Shown piece by piece: positions 8,015 to 18,265 of a DNA stretch of 64,000 nt (its first letter is position 1; each line of letters opens with the position of its first letter). A program made the translations under genes and the position numbers. A model generated the notes under the pieces. It saw only the letters and a program-made list of their open reading frames with translations, was not told the origin of the DNA and did no database searches. The stretch is from Mycobacterium simiae (GTDB lineage: Bacteria; Actinomycetota; Actinomycetes; Mycobacteriales; Mycobacteriaceae): assembly GCF_010727605.1 (NCBI RefSeq), contig NZ_AP022568.1, forward strand, positions 3,906,001-3,970,000, read 5' to 3'.

Positions 8015-8875
8015 GTGCGGGAGACCAGCAACCCGGTATTTCGTTCGCTGCCCAAGCAAAGCGGCGGATATGCGCAGTTCGGCACTGCCGCGGCCCCGCT
8101 GCAGCAGGGCTATTACCAGTCCAGCCCTTACCCGGCTCCGTATCAGGAGGCGAAGGCCTCCCGTCCGCTGACCATCGACGACGTCGTCACCAAGACCGGC
8201 ATCACGCTGGCTGTGTTGATGACCTCCGCGGTGGTTTCGTTCTTCCTGGCGGCCAACAACCCCGCGCTGGCCGCGCCGCTGACCTTCATCGGCGCCATCG
8301 GCGGTTTGGTGTTGGTGCTGATCGCCACGTTCGGCCGCAAGCAGGACAACCCGGGGATCGTGCTGAGCTACGCCGTCCTTGAAGGACTGGCGCTCGGTGC
8401 CATCTCCTTGCTGCTCACATTCCAGGTCTCGGTCGGCAGTGGCCGTGCGGTCAACGCCGGAGCGATGATCGGCGAGGCCATCCTCGGCACGCTCGGTGTG
8501 TTCTTCGGCATGCTCGTCGTCTACAAGACCGGCGCCATCCGAGTGACCCCGAAGTTCACCCGCATGGTGGTCGCCGCCCTGTTCGGCGCGGTATTCCTGA
8601 TGCTCGGCAACTTCGTGTTGGCAATGTTCGGTGTCGGCGGCGGCGAGGGCCTGGGCCTGCGCAGCGGCGGCACGGTGGCGATCATCTTCTCGCTGGTCAT
8701 GATCGGGATCGCGGCGTTCAGCTTCTTGATCGACTTCGACGCGGCCGACCAGATGATCCGGGCGGGCGCGCCGGAGAAGGCGGCGTGGGGTATCGCGTTG
8801 GGCCTGACCGTGACCCTGGTCTGGCTGTACCTCGAAATCCTGCGTCTGCTCAGCTACTTCCAGGGCGACCGCTAG
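8015..8875 (+). CDS. Bax inhibitor-1/YccA family membrane protein (Rv1072-like)
   Basis: Protein of 286 residues. A ~60-residue hydrophilic Gln/Tyr/Pro-rich N-terminus is followed by about seven hydrophobic helices, the layout of the actinobacterial YccA/Bax-inhibitor family of putative ion or proton leak channels. The GTG start follows a strong AGGAGAGG ribosome site at about 7999-8006; the upstream in-frame start would place that site inside the gene. A strong hairpin terminator follows. The function in mycobacteria is not established. Confidence 0.85.
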   Translation: MRETSNPVFRSLPKQSGGYAQFGTAAAPLQQGYYQSSPYPAPYQEAKASRPLTIDDVVTKTGITLAVLMTSAVVSFFLAANNPALAAPLTFIGAIGGLVLVLIATFGRKQDNPGIVLSYAVLEGLALGAISLLLTFQVSVGSGRAVNAGAMIGEAILGTLGVFFGMLVVYKTGAIRVTPKFTRMVVAALFGAVFLMLGNFVLAMFGVGGGEGLGLRSGGTVAIIFSLVMIGIAAFSFLIDFDAADQMIRAGAPEKAAWGIALGLTVTLVWLYLEILRLLSYFQGDR

Positions 8876-8883
8876 CCCGCTAG

Positions 8884-8925
8884 ACGCAAAAGCCGGCGTG
8901 CCCACGGGCGCGCCGGCTTTTGCGT
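8884..8925 (+). terminator. Intrinsic terminator after the Bax-inhibitor-like gene
   Basis: An inverted repeat pairs ACGCAAAAGCCGGCG with its complement CGCCGGCTTTTGCGT around a short loop, giving a 15-bp GC-rich stem flanked by A and T runs. It lies 8 bases after the stop codon and could act on both strands, also stopping transcripts from the fadA3 side. Confidence 0.85.
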
Positions 8926-9035
8926 GCATCCGGCAATCCCGGGTGCCGCGACTAGTGTGGATACAGGGCGGCCTCACCCGGCGTGTCGGCGCCCCGGGCG
9001 AACACCGAACGCCCGGAACGCACACGCAATCGGCG

Positions 9036-10253
9036 TTAGCTGAGCCGCTCGAAGATCATGGCCATGCCCTGGCCGCCGCCGACGCACATGGTCTCCAGAC
9101 CGAACGTCTTGTCGTGGGTCTGCAGGTTGTTGATCAACGTGGTGGCGATGCGGGCACCGGTCATGCCGAACGGATGGCCCAGGGCGATCGCGCCACCGGA
9201 GACGTTCAACTTGTCCTCGTCGAGCCCCAACTCGCGGGCGGAGCCCAACACCTGGACCGCGAACGCCTCGTTGATCTCATAGAGGTCGATGTCGTTGATC
9301 GACATGCCGGCCCGGGCCAGCGCCTGCTTGGACGCCTCGATCGGGCCCAACCCCATGATCTCCGGGGACAGGCCGCTGACGCCCGTGGACACGATGCGGG
9401 CCAGCGGCGTCAGGCCCAGCTCCTTGGCCTTGGTGTCGCTCATGATCACCAGCGCCGCGGCGCCGTCGTTGAGGGGGCAGGCGTTGCCGGCGGTCACGGT
9501 GCCGTTGGGCCGGAACACCGGCTTGAGCTCGCTGATCTTCTCGTATGTGGTGCCGGGACGCGGGCCGTCATCGGTGCTCACCGTGGTGCCGTCGGGCAGC
9601 GTCACCGGGGTGATTTCACGCTCGAAGAACCCGCTCTTGATCGCCTCCTCGGCGCGGTTCTGGCTGCGCACGCCCCAACGGTCCTGGTCCTCGCGGCTGA
9701 TGCCGGTCAGCAATGCGACGTTCTCGGCCGTCTGACCCATCGCGATGTATACGTCGGGGAGGTTGCCGTCGGCGCGCGGGTCGTGCCACTCCTCGGCGCC
9801 GCCAGCCGCGGTCTGCGACCGCTCCTGGGCTTCGTTGAACAGCGGGTTTTTGGTGTCCGGCCACGAGTCGGCACTGCCCTTGGCGAAGCGCGACACGGTT
9901 TCCACCCCCGCGGAGATGAACACGTCGCCCTCGCCCGCCTTGATCGCGTGGAACGCCATCCGCGAGGTCTGCAGCGACGACGAGCAGTACCGGTTGACGG
10001 TGGTGCCGGGCAGGAAGTCGTAGCCCAATTCGACGGCGACGACGCGCGCCAGGTTGAATCCGGACTCGCCGCCCGGCTGGCCGCAGCCCAGGATCAGGTC
10101 GTCGATCTGGTGCGGATTCAGCGCGGGCACCTTGTCGAGCGCGGCGCGCACGATTTGGACGGTCAGGTCGTCAGGACGCATGTTGACCAGCGAGCCCTTC
10201 ATGGCGCGACCGATCGGTGAACGGGCGGCGGAGACGACAACTGCTTCGGGCAT
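9036..10253 (-). CDS. fadA3: Acetyl-CoA acyltransferase (thiolase) FadA3
   Basis: Protein of 405 residues with all thiolase landmarks: acylated Cys90 in NRYCSSSLQ, the [10 protein letters not shown] histidine motif near residue 355 and the C-terminal [10 protein letters not shown] with the general-base Cys. It cleaves 3-ketoacyl-CoA in the last step of beta-oxidation. A purine-rich GAAGGGA site precedes the ATG. The GDSL esterase gene upstream is on the same strand, about 90 bases away, so cotranscription is possible. Confidence 0.93.
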   Translation of the reverse strand: MPEAVVVSAARSPIGRAMKGSLVNMRPDDLTVQIVRAALDKVPALNPHQIDDLILGCGQPGGESGFNLARVVAVELGYDFLPGTTVNRYCSSSLQTSRMAFHAIKAGEGDVFISAGVETVSRFAKGSADSWPDTKNPLFNEAQERSQTAAGGAEEWHDPRADGNLPDVYIAMGQTAENVALLTGISREDQDRWGVRSQNRAEEAIKSGFFEREITPVTLPDGTTVSTDDGPRPGTTYEKISELKPVFRPNGTVTAGNACPLNDGAAALVIMSDTKAKELGLTPLARIVSTGVSGLSPEIMGLGPIEASKQALARAGMSINDIDLYEINEAFAVQVLGSARELGLDEDKLNVSGGAIALGHPFGMTGARIATTLINNLQTHDKTFGLETMCVGGGQGMAMIFERLS

Positions 10254-10346
10254 GACGATTTCCCTTCACTGCGATGTGGGCACGCGCGCTGGACGGGTAG
10301 CACACCCACCCCGACGGGCTACCGCAAATCTAACCGTGCCGTTCGG

Positions 10347-11306
10347 TCAGTTCGACGATGGGGCGGCCGAACTGGGCGCCGGGCGCCGCCACAGGCGTGA
10401 CATGGCGCTCAGCGGCGTGTGGCCGCCGCTGACCATCGGTGTCGCGGCGCGCGCCGCCAGGTTGAGCACCGGGCTGTTGACCTCGACACCGAGGGCGTCG
10501 CACAGCGCAACCAGCAACTGCGCCGCGGCCAGGCCGTAGGCCGTGGGGGACGGGTGGAAGCCGTCGGCGGAGAACATCAGCTCGGGGGTGGTTCGGAACT
10601 GGGGCGCCAGCAGCTGCGCCAGCGGCACCGGCACACCGCCGGAGGCCCGCACCGCTGCGGCCTGGGCCCGCGCCAGCTGGGTGGTGCGGGCATGTGCCAG
10701 CGAGCGCAGCGGCTGCGGGATCGCGGTGATGACCCCGAGGTCCGGGCAGGTGCCCACGACCACCACGGCGCCGCGGGACGTCAACTTGCGCACCGTCGTG
10801 CCGAGGCGTCGCGCGGACTGGCTGATCCCGTTCAAGGCGGTGACGTCGTTGGCGCCGATCATCACCACCGCGGCGTCCGGGGGTGCGCCGGCCACGAACA
10901 TGGCGTCGACCTGGCCGCTCACACCCCTCGAGGTGGCCCCGACAATTGCCTTGGTGCTCAACCGAATTCGCTTGCCGGTTTGTTCGGCGAGCCCGCGTGC
11001 GATCAGCACGCCGGGCACCTCTTCGGCGCTCGCGCAGCCGTAGCCGGTGGCGGTCGAGTCGCCGAAGATCATGAAGTGCAGATCCGCGGACATGCCGCGC
11101 TGCCACCGCTGGACCTCACCGCCGCCCGGGCTGTACACCCCGTCGGCGCGGGGTGGGATGTCCCACGACTTCGGAATGATGGTGCGCGCATGCGTGGCCT
11201 GGCCGACCAGCAGGTTACGCGCGCCCAGATAGGCAGTCCCGGTCGACGCGAGTGCCCCCGCCGTGGCCAGGGCGATGGTCGAACGACGTGGCGCCCTGAT
11301 GCTCAC
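10347..11306 (-). CDS. Secreted SGNH/GDSL esterase (Rv1075c-like)
   Basis: Protein of 319 residues. A basic N-terminus followed by an Ala/Thr/Gly hydrophobic helix (residues ~10-30) suggests a signal anchor. The SGNH blocks are visible: FGDST near residue 82 with the nucleophile Ser, GANDV for block III, and DGFHPSP near the C-terminus with the catalytic Asp and His. It is expected to be a cell-envelope esterase. The first in-frame codon is TTG at 11309; the following GTG at 11306 is the more usual start. No Shine-Dalgarno sequence is seen. Confidence 0.83.
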   Translation of the reverse strand: MSIRAPRRSTIALATAGALASTGTAYLGARNLLVGQATHARTIIPKSWDIPPRADGVYSPGGGEVQRWQRGMSADLHFMIFGDSTATGYGCASAEEVPGVLIARGLAEQTGKRIRLSTKAIVGATSRGVSGQVDAMFVAGAPPDAAVVMIGANDVTALNGISQSARRLGTTVRKLTSRGAVVVVGTCPDLGVITAIPQPLRSLAHARTTQLARAQAAAVRASGGVPVPLAQLLAPQFRTTPELMFSADGFHPSPTAYGLAAAQLLVALCDALGVEVNSPVLNLAARAATPMVSGGHTPLSAMSRLWRRPAPSSAAPSSN

Positions 11307-11539
11307 CAAATCAGTTTAGATCGGCTGTCATGTTTGCGCGGTCGCCCGACGAACAATGTGGTCACGGTGTGAACCAGATGTGGTATCAAATCAGACTCTT
11401 TAAACGTTGCAGTAGGCAATGGCTGCGAAGCTGATTTTCGACGGGTTGGCTGAACGACTCGGTGCATCGAAATGAACTGAGCGCTCGGCTTGCTCGTACA
11501 CATGCTGAATCGCACTACAAGGGCGTAGGAGTGTCGAGC

Positions 11540-12607
11540 ATGACCGCACCGAGCAAGGTTTCCGGCTCGCCCCGGAACACCACCTACCTAAAAGACGTGC
11601 TCAAGTCGCGGAGAGCCGCGGCGCGCAAGTTTGCCGTGAGCGACGGCGCGCCGGTCGAGGTCCTCGAATCCGGCCCCAGTGTGCAGGCACGAGTGGCCGC
11701 TTTGGCGTCTCGCGCCACCATCCGGCCGATATTGGCTGCGGGCAGCCACGCCCCGACCTTGCCGTGGCCGTGGGGGCTGATCGACTTCGCGGCCCGGGCC
11801 CTGTTGCCGGCTTCCGCGACCGTGCGCCAGACGGTGAAGCTGCCGAACTCCGGCGCCCAACTGGTGCGCGCGCCCGGTGTCCTGCCCGCCGACGGCACCC
11901 GGCGCATCGTGCTCTACTTTCACGGCGGTGCGTTCCTGACCTGCGGAGCGAACTCCCACGGGCGCGTGGTCGAAGCCATCTCGACCTTTGCCGACGCGCC
12001 CGTTCTCATCGTCAACTACCGGCTGCTGCCCAAGCATTCGATCGGCATGGCGCTGCAGGACTGCCACGACGGCTACCGCTGGTTGCGTCGGCGCGGCTAC
12101 CAACCGGATCAGATCGTGCTTGCCGGCGATTCCGCGGGCGGGTATCTCGCGCTGTCCCTCGCGCAGCGACTGCAGGAGGAAGGCGAGGAGCCGGCGGCGC
12201 TGGTGGCGATCTCACCGCTGCTGCAGTTGGCAAAGGAATGCAAGCAGACGCATCCCAACATTAAGACCGATGCGATGTTTACTGCCAAGGCTTTTGATGC
12301 GCTGGATGAACTGGTCGCCAGCGCGGCGCGCAAGAACATTGTCGACGGCAGGGCCGAGGAGATCTACGAACCGCTGGAGCACATCAAGCCCGGCCTGCCG
12401 CGCACGCTGATTCACGTTTCCGGATCCGAGGTGTTGCTGCATGACGCCCAGTTGGCCGCCAGCAGGCTGGCTGCCGTCGGCGTTCCGGCCGAGGTGCGGG
12501 TGTGGCCCGGCCAGGTACACGACTTCCAGTTGACGGCGCCGCTGGTACCCGAGGCCGTGCGTTCGCTACGCCAGATCGGTGAATACATCCGCGAAGCCAC
12601 CGGCTAG
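11540..12607 (+). CDS. lipU: HSL-family esterase/lipase LipU
   Basis: About 355 residues. The oxyanion motif HGGAF starts at residue 128 and the nucleophile G-D-S-A-G-G places Ser198; an HDF near the C-terminus supplies the catalytic His. This is the hormone-sensitive lipase family, as in the mycobacterial Lip esterases. The ATG at 11540 was chosen because AGGAG at 11527-11531 lies 8 bases upstream; the GTG at 11531 overlaps that site and the earlier ATG at 11462 lacks one. No signal peptide is seen, so it is probably intracellular. Confidence 0.85.
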   Translation: MTAPSKVSGSPRNTTYLKDVLKSRRAAARKFAVSDGAPVEVLESGPSVQARVAALASRATIRPILAAGSHAPTLPWPWGLIDFAARALLPASATVRQTVKLPNSGAQLVRAPGVLPADGTRRIVLYFHGGAFLTCGANSHGRVVEAISTFADAPVLIVNYRLLPKHSIGMALQDCHDGYRWLRRRGYQPDQIVLAGDSAGGYLALSLAQRLQEEGEEPAALVAISPLLQLAKECKQTHPNIKTDAMFTAKAFDALDELVASAARKNIVDGRAEEIYEPLEHIKPGLPRTLIHVSGSEVLLHDAQLAASRLAAVGVPAEVRVWPGQVHDFQLTAPLVPEAVRSLRQIGEYIREATG

Positions 12608-12672
12608 CCGCGACTGCCGGCCGGCATCACAGGCGGTGTGCGCGCCCCGAAAACGCCTGAGACCATGAACAC

Positions 12673-14091
12673 ATGCGAATTGCGCAACACATCAGTGAGC
12701 TCATCGGCGGCACCCCCCTGGTCCGGTTGAACTCCGTCATCCCCGCCGGCGCCGGCACTGTTGCGGCAAAGATCGAATACCTCAATCCAGGCGGCAGCTC
12801 CAAGGACCGCATCGCGGTCAAGATGATCGACGCTGCCGAAGCCAGCGGCCTGCTCAAGCCGGGCGGCACCATCGTCGAACCCACCTCCGGCAACACCGGC
12901 GTCGGCCTGGCCCTGGTGGCCCAGCATCGCGGCTACAAATGCGTTTTCGTCTGCCCGGACAAGGTCAGTGAGGACAAGCGCAATGTGCTGATCGCTTACG
13001 GGGCCGAAGTGGTGGTGTGCCCGACCGCGGTCCCCCCGGAGCACCCGGACAGCTACTACAGCGTCTCGGATCGGCTGGTTAAGGAGATCGACGGCGCCTG
13101 GAAGCCAGACCAGTACGCCAACCCGGAGGGTCCCGCCAGCCACTACGCCACGACCGGTCCCGAGGTTTGGGCCGACACCGACGGCAAAATCACCCACTTC
13201 GTCGCGGGCATCGGCACCGGCGGGACTATCAGCGGCGCCGGCCGTTACCTCAAAGAGGTGTCGGCTGCACGGCCGGAGGGACCGGTGCGCATCATCGGCG
13301 CGGACCCGGAGGGCTCGGTGTATTCCGGGGGCAGCGGCCGGCCCTATCTGGTCGAGGGCGTCGGCGAGGATTTCTGGCCCGCGGCCTACGACCCGACGGT
13401 GCCGGATCAAATTATCGCGGTGTCGGACTCCGACTCGTTCGACATGACCCGCAGGCTGGCCCGTGAGGAGGCGATGCTGGTCGGCGGCTCGTGTGGCATG
13501 GCCGTGGTCGCGGCGGCGAAGGTGGCCGAGGAAGCCGGACCCGACGCCCTGGTCGTGGTGTTGTTGCCGGACGGCGGCCGCGGCTACATGTCGAAGATCT
13601 TCAACGACGCGTGGATGTCGTCGTACGGCTTCCTGCGGACCCGGCTGGACGGCTCGACCGAGCAGCCCACGGTCGGGGACGTGCTGCGCGGCAAGTCCGG
13701 TGCCCTGCCCGACCTGGTGCATACCCACCCGTCGGAGACGGTGCGCGACGCTATCGGCATTCTGCGGGAGTACGGCGTCTCGCAGATGCCGGTGGTGGGT
13801 GCCGAGCCGCCGGTGATGGCCGGCGAAGTCGCCGGCAGTGTGTCCGAGCGGGAACTGCTCTCGGCCGTCTTCGAGGGCCGGGCCAAGCTGGCCGACGCCG
13901 TCTCCGAGCACATGAGCCCCTCACTGCCGATGATCGGCGCCGGCGAGCTGGTCGGCGTCGCCGGGAAGGCGCTGCGTGACAAGGACGCGCTGATGGTCGT
14001 CGAGGAAGGAAAACCCGTCGGGGTCATCACGCGATACGACCTTTTGGGCTTCCTGTCGGACGGGCCCCGCACGCAATCTGGGCGGCGTTGA
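12673..14091 (+). CDS. cbs: Cystathionine beta-synthase
   Basis: Protein of 472 residues. The N-terminal ~320 residues are a fold-type II PLP enzyme with the lysine in GGSSKDRIA (Lys44), the TSGNTG phosphate-binding loop near residue 77 and a GTGGT loop near 180. The C-terminal ~130 residues form a pair of CBS domains, the regulatory module of this enzyme. It condenses serine with homocysteine to cystathionine in reverse transsulfuration. A hexamer GACCAT at 12661-12666 would give a leaderless start. The proline-rich antigen gene and metB follow on the same strand, consistent with a transsulfuration cluster. Confidence 0.93.
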   Translation: MRIAQHISELIGGTPLVRLNSVIPAGAGTVAAKIEYLNPGGSSKDRIAVKMIDAAEASGLLKPGGTIVEPTSGNTGVGLALVAQHRGYKCVFVCPDKVSEDKRNVLIAYGAEVVVCPTAVPPEHPDSYYSVSDRLVKEIDGAWKPDQYANPEGPASHYATTGPEVWADTDGKITHFVAGIGTGGTISGAGRYLKEVSAARPEGPVRIIGADPEGSVYSGGSGRPYLVEGVGEDFWPAAYDPTVPDQIIAVSDSDSFDMTRRLAREEAMLVGGSCGMAVVAAAKVAEEAGPDALVVVLLPDGGRGYMSKIFNDAWMSSYGFLRTRLDGSTEQPTVGDVLRGKSGALPDLVHTHPSETVRDAIGILREYGVSQMPVVGAEPPVMAGEVAGSVSERELLSAVFEGRAKLADAVSEHMSPSLPMIGAGELVGVAGKALRDKDALMVVEEGKPVGVITRYDLLGFLSDGPRTQSGRR

Positions 14092-14176
14092 CGACGTCGT
14101 TGCGGCCGCCGCGGCCGACGCCGCTCAGGTACTGTAATGCGGCCAGCTCGGCTAAACCGCAGTGGAAGGTTGCCCG

Positions 14177-14905
14177 ATGACCGATCAACCGCCGACCGAT
14201 CAACCACCGCTTTCCCCCTCGCCGGAACCGTCTGGCGATCACGAGCCGCCCGCGGGCGGCTACGAGCCTTCTCCCTCGGCGCCGGGCGCCTCCAACCCGC
14301 CACCGCCGCCACCACCGGCCGGCGGCTCTTATCCACCCCCGCCGCCACCGGGTGGCGGCTCCTACCCGCCCCCGCCGCCGTCGTCCGGGGGCTATGCACC
14401 GCCGCCGCCCGGACCGGCGATCCGGACCCTGCCTACCGAGTCCTACACGCCCTGGGTCACCCGGGTGCTGGCCCTGCTCATCGACTACCTGCCCTACCTG
14501 GTCGTGCAGGGCATCGGCAGCGGCATCATGTACCTCACCCAGCAGTCCACCTGCGTCACCAACATCACCCAATACGACGTCAGCCAGTACTGCGCTAGCC
14601 AACCCTCGATGATCGGACAGTTGGCGCAATGGCTGGCTACGCTGGTCGGTCTGGCCTACTGGGTGTGGAACCGCGGCTACCGGCAGGGCACCACGGGTTC
14701 GAGCCTGGGTAAGACAGTGATGAATATCAAGGTGGTCAGCGAAACCACCGGCCAGCCAATCGGATTCGGGTTGTCCGTGGTGCGCGATTTGGCCCACCTG
14801 GTCGACGCGATCATCTGCTTCATCGGGTTCCTGTTCCCGCTGTGGGATGCCAAACGGCAGACGCTGGCCGACAAGATCATGACCACGGTGGTCCTGCCGA
14901 CCTAA
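14177..14905 (+). CDS. pra: Proline-rich antigen homolog, RDD-domain membrane protein
   Basis: Protein of 242 residues. The first ~100 are Pro/Gly/Ser-rich with repeated GGSYPPPPPP-type units; the rest is an RDD domain with about three membrane helices, starting at the conserved Arg/Asp of WVTRVLALLIDYLP. It matches the mycobacterial 36-kDa proline-rich antigen in architecture and lies between cbs and metB, as Rv1078 does. The ATG at 14177 follows a GGAAGG ribosome site. The function is unknown; the N-terminal region is probably disordered. Confidence 0.85.
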   Translation: MTDQPPTDQPPLSPSPEPSGDHEPPAGGYEPSPSAPGASNPPPPPPPAGGSYPPPPPPGGGSYPPPPPSSGGYAPPPPGPAIRTLPTESYTPWVTRVLALLIDYLPYLVVQGIGSGIMYLTQQSTCVTNITQYDVSQYCASQPSMIGQLAQWLATLVGLAYWVWNRGYRQGTTGSSLGKTVMNIKVVSETTGQPIGFGLSVVRDLAHLVDAIICFIGFLFPLWDAKRQTLADKIMTTVVLPT

Positions 14906-14921
14906 TCAGCCTGCCGCGCTC

Positions 14922-14927
14922 TAGGCT
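14922..14927 (+). promoter_or_regulatory. Predicted -10 hexamer of metB
   Basis: TAGGCT fits TANNNT and places +1 near 14934, two bases before the metB ATG, so metB can be transcribed separately from pra as a nearly leaderless mRNA. Confidence 0.45.
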
Positions 14928-14935
14928 GGTCGTCG

Positions 14936-16102
14936 ATGACGCAAAACCCGCACGGCCGCGACGGAATCAACGGGCTGGCCACCAAAGCCATCCATGCCGG
15001 CTACCACCCGGATCCGGCAACCGGGGCGGTGAACACGCCGATCTATGCCAGCAGCACCTTCGCCCAGGACGGTGTGGGCGGGCTGCGCGGCGGATTCGAA
15101 TACGCGCGCACCGGCAACCCGACCCGGGCCGCGCTGGAGGCGTCCCTGGCGGCGGTGGAAGGCGGCGCGTTCGCCCGCGCGTTCAGCTCCGGTATGGCCG
15201 CCACCGACTGCGCCCTGCGCGCGATGCTGCGCCCGGGCGATCACCTAGTCATCCCCAATGACGCCTACGGCGGCACATTCCGGTTGATCGACAAGGTGTT
15301 CACCCAGTGGAACCTCGATTACACACCGGCCGCGTTGTCCGAGCTCGATGCGGTGCGGGCGGCGATCACGCCGCGCACCCGGCTGATCTGGGTGGAAACG
15401 CCGACGAATCCGTTGTTGTCCATCGCCGACATCGCGGCCATTGCCGAAATCGGCCAGCAGAACGGGGCGAAGGTACTGGTGGACAGCACCTTTGCCTCAC
15501 CGGCGCTGCAGCAGGCGTTGCTGCTGGGCGCCGATGTGGTGCTGCACTCGACCACCAAGTACATCGGCGGGCACTCGGATGTGGTGGGCGGCGCGCTGGT
15601 CACCAACGACAAGGCGCTCGACGACGCGTTTGGTTTCCTGCAGAACGGGGCCGGTGGGGTGCCGGGCCCGTTCGACGCCTACCTCACCATGCGCGGCCTG
15701 AAGACACTGGTGCTGCGGATGCAGCGGCACAGCGAAAACGCTTTGGCCGTAGCCGAATTCCTGGCCGGGCATCCCGCGGTCGGCACGGTGCTGTATCCGG
15801 GTCTGCCCAGCCATCCCGGACACGACGTAGCCGCGCGGCAGATGAGCGGTTTCGGCGGCATGGTCTCGGTGCGGATGCGTGGCGGGCGCGCCGCAGCCGA
15901 AAAGCTTTGTGCTGCCACCACGGTGTTCATCCTGGCCGAGTCGCTCGGCGGGGTCGAGTCGTTGATCGAACATCCCAGCGCCATGACGCACGCGTCGACG
16001 GCGGGGTCGCAATTGGAAGTACCGGACGACCTGGTGCGGCTGTCGGTCGGTATTGAGGACGTCGCCGACTTGCTCGCCGACCTCGACCAAGCCCTGGGCT
16101 AG
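14936..16102 (+). CDS. metB: Cystathionine gamma-synthase
   Basis: Protein of 388 residues of the Cys/Met-metabolism PLP family. The PLP lysine is in HSTTKYIGGHSD (Lys208); FEYARTGNPTR near residue 54 and FSSGMAA near 83 are the expected substrate and phosphate sites. It joins cysteine with an activated homoserine to make cystathionine in the forward direction. Gamma-synthase and gamma-lyase are hard to tell apart by sequence, and with cbs two genes upstream a reverse-transsulfuration lyase role is also possible. Confidence 0.88.
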   Translation: MTQNPHGRDGINGLATKAIHAGYHPDPATGAVNTPIYASSTFAQDGVGGLRGGFEYARTGNPTRAALEASLAAVEGGAFARAFSSGMAATDCALRAMLRPGDHLVIPNDAYGGTFRLIDKVFTQWNLDYTPAALSELDAVRAAITPRTRLIWVETPTNPLLSIADIAAIAEIGQQNGAKVLVDSTFASPALQQALLLGADVVLHSTTKYIGGHSDVVGGALVTNDKALDDAFGFLQNGAGGVPGPFDAYLTMRGLKTLVLRMQRHSENALAVAEFLAGHPAVGTVLYPGLPSHPGHDVAARQMSGFGGMVSVRMRGGRAAAEKLCAATTVFILAESLGGVESLIEHPSAMTHASTAGSQLEVPDDLVRLSVGIEDVADLLADLDQALG

Positions 16103-16124
16103 TTCGGGCTAGCTCGCCGCGGAA

Positions 16125-16619
16125 CTATTCGTGGTAGGGCTCCGCGCTCACCAGCGTGACCTCGACGGTGTTGCCGTTGGGCACGGTGTAGGTGCGGGTC
16201 TCACCCTCTTTGGCGTCGATCAGCGCGCCGCCCAGCGGTGAGTTCGGCGAGTACACCTCGAGCTTGCCGTCCTTGACGCCCTCCTGGCGGGTAGCGATCA
16301 GGAAGGTCTCGGTGTCGGACTTGTCGCCGTTGTAGTAGACCTTCACCACCGAACCGGGCAGCGCGACGCCGGACTGCTTGGGCGCCTCGCCGACCTTGGC
16401 GTTGTTGAGCAGGTCCTGCAGCTGGCGGATGCGGGCCTCCTGCTGGCCCTGCTCCTCGCGGGCAGCGTGGTAGCCGCCGTTCTCGCGCAGGTCGCCCTCC
16501 TCGCGGCGGTCGTTGATCTCCGCCGCGATCACCGGGCGGTTCGCAATGAGCTGATCGAGTTCGGCCTTGAGCCGGTCATGTGACTCCTGGGTCAGCCAGG
16601 TCACCTGAGTGTCCGTCAT
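16125..16619 (-). CDS. greA: Transcription elongation factor GreA
   Basis: Protein of 164 residues. The N-terminal coiled coil carries [19 protein letters not shown] residues near 50, with the acidic tip that reactivates backtracked RNA polymerase, and the C-terminal FKBP-like domain ends in a GNTVEV strand. The ATG at 16619 is preceded by GAGGAG. An in-frame extension to 16823 has no family similarity and was rejected. The gene converges on metB. Confidence 0.93.
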   Translation of the reverse strand: MTDTQVTWLTQESHDRLKAELDQLIANRPVIAAEINDRREEGDLRENGGYHAAREEQGQQEARIRQLQDLLNNAKVGEAPKQSGVALPGSVVKVYYNGDKSDTETFLIATRQEGVKDGKLEVYSPNSPLGGALIDAKEGETRTYTVPNGNTVEVTLVSAEPYHE

Positions 16620-16806
16620 CTCGTCGTGCTCCTCGTCCTGTTGCTCCGCGTAACTGCGTAAGTCTGTGAACTCCGCCGATGGGAGTGCCTGGGTTCCGCC
16701 CCGTGCTGCCGCCCCGTTTTGCTCACGGCCGCTAATGCAGCAATACACGGTCCCAGCTGGAACCGTGCATTCATCCATGTTACCACCGTGGAAACTGCCG
16801 ATGACG

Positions 16807-17268
16807 TCATTTGGGATCCACATTTGTGACCGATCGGGCGGGCCGCAGGTAACCGGGGACGTCGGTGCCGCACCCGTAGATGTCGGCCATCGCCGGTGGC
16901 GCCGACGACTTCACCGTGGTCGTCACCTGCACTGTTGCCTGCTCGGACGGCGGGACGAGCACTTCCCGTCGGCCGGTTTCGCGGCCGTCTTTGGCGCGCA
17001 CCCGCACGATGCACTCCACCGGCCGCGACGGATCAGATCGCGTCACGCTGATCGTTACTGACGCCGTTTCCTCGTCCAGGACCGCGTAGCCGGCCAGCGA
17101 CCCGGAGACGGCGCTGGTGCCCAGGTGCTGGTAGCCGACGATCGCGATGCCGATGCCGGCCGCGAGCACCAGCACACCGAGCCCGATGGCCAACCGGCGT
17201 CGGGACACGCGGGATAGTCGCGAACGTCCGTAGCGGGATTCCGGACGCGGGATGGAAGTCGGGTTCAT
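16807..17268 (-). CDS. DUF4307 membrane protein (Rv1081c-like)
   Basis: Protein of about 153 residues. An Arg-rich N-terminus (residues 1-35) precedes one membrane helix (~38-58), and the rest is an extracytoplasmic beta-rich domain with two cysteines (ECIV and YGCG) that could form a disulfide. This is the DUF4307 layout seen next to mca in mycobacteria. The function is unknown. The ATG at 17268 was chosen over longer in-frame starts, which add a sequence without family character. About 190 bases separate its stop from the greA start. Confidence 0.75.
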   Translation of the reverse strand: MNPTSIPRPESRYGRSRLSRVSRRRLAIGLGVLVLAAGIGIAIVGYQHLGTSAVSGSLAGYAVLDEETASVTISVTRSDPSRPVECIVRVRAKDGRETGRREVLVPPSEQATVQVTTTVKSSAPPAMADIYGCGTDVPGYLRPARSVTNVDPK

Positions 17269-17392
17269 GGGGAGGTTCACCGGGGACTGGTCTGCTGCCG
17301 GCCGGGCGGCCGAGCGCATGCAACATCGAAGAACTGGAATTATATGGTCCTTATAGGCTCGGGGGAGACCAGCGGATCCGACAAGGGGACAC

Positions 17393-18265
17393 GTGAGCGA
17401 ACTGCGGTTGATGGCGGTGCACGCCCACCCCGACGACGAGTCCAGCAAGGGCGCGGCCACTCTGGCCCGCTATGCCGACGAGGGGCATCGCGTGCTGGTT
17501 GTCACGCTCACCGGAGGTGAGCGCGGCGACATCCTCAATCCGGCGATGGACCTGCCCGACGTCAAGGAGCACATCGCCGAAATTCGCCGGGACGAGATGG
17601 CCAAGGCCGCCGAAATTCTCGGCGTCGAGCACACCTGGCTCGGCTTCATCGATTCCGGCCTGCCCAAGGGAGATCCGCCGCCGCCGCTGCCGGAGGGGTG
17701 CTTCGCGCTGGTGCCCCTGGAGCAGCCCGTCGAGGCCCTGGTGCGGGTGGTCCGCGAGTTCCGGCCGCACGTGGTCGTCACCTACGACGAGAACGGTGGC
17801 TACCCGCATCCGGATCACATTCGCTGCCACCAGGTTTCGGTCGGAGCGTACGAAGCGGCCGCCGACTTCGCCCGCTTCCCGGATGCCGGTGAGCCGTGGG
17901 CGGTGTCCAAGCTGTACTACGTGCACGGGTTTTTGCGCCAGCGGATGCAGCTGCTGCAGGACGAATTCGCCAAGCGTGGCGAGGAGGGCCCGTTCGGCCG
18001 GTGGCTGGAGTACTGGAAGCCGGAGCACGATCCGTTCGACAAGCGGGTGACCACCCGGGTGGAATGTTCACAGTACTTCAGCCAGCGCGACGATGCGCTG
18101 CGCGCGCACGCTACGCAGATCGATCCCAACGCCGAATTCTTCGCCGCCCCGATCGCCTGGCAGCAACGGCTCTGGCCGACCGAGGAATTCGAATTGGCCC
18201 GGTCCCGCGTTCCGGTTCGGTTGCCCGAGGACGACCTGTTCGCCGGAATCGAGGACCGCCAGTGA
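17393..18265 (+). CDS. mca: Mycothiol S-conjugate amidase
   Basis: Protein of 290 residues. The zinc site H-A-H-P-D-D-E-S (His12, Asp15) and the downstream HPDHIRCHQ motif with the third ligand identify the LmbE/PIG-L deacetylase fold of Mca and MshB. The length and the mycobacterial context (DUF4307 gene before, small membrane gene after) favour Mca, which cleaves mycothiol S-conjugates to mercapturic acids in detoxification. The GTG start follows an AAGGGGA site. It is divergent from the DUF4307 gene. Confidence 0.9.
   Translation: MSELRLMAVHAHPDDESSKGAATLARYADEGHRVLVVTLTGGERGDILNPAMDLPDVKEHIAEIRRDEMAKAAEILGVEHTWLGFIDSGLPKGDPPPPLPEGCFALVPLEQPVEALVRVVREFRPHVVVTYDENGGYPHPDHIRCHQVSVGAYEAAADFARFPDAGEPWAVSKLYYVHGFLRQRMQLLQDEFAKRGEEGPFGRWLEYWKPEHDPFDKRVTTRVECSQYFSQRDDALRAHATQIDPNAEFFAAPIAWQQRLWPTEEFELARSRVPVRLPEDDLFAGIEDRQ

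Noticed and set aside
8884..8925. The hairpin after the Bax-inhibitor-like gene as a riboswitch
   Set aside because: It is a single perfect stem with flanking A and T runs located after a stop codon, so a terminator is sufficient.
12665..12725. Short ORF with a Cys codon overlapping the start of cbs, considered as another cysteine leader
   Set aside because: It has only one Cys, overlaps the cbs coding region out of frame and has no spacing suited to attenuation.
14300..14420. GC-rich repeats in pra as a possible CRISPR or tandem array
   Set aside because: They are in-frame Pro/Gly codon repeats without spacer structure, typical of a low-complexity protein.
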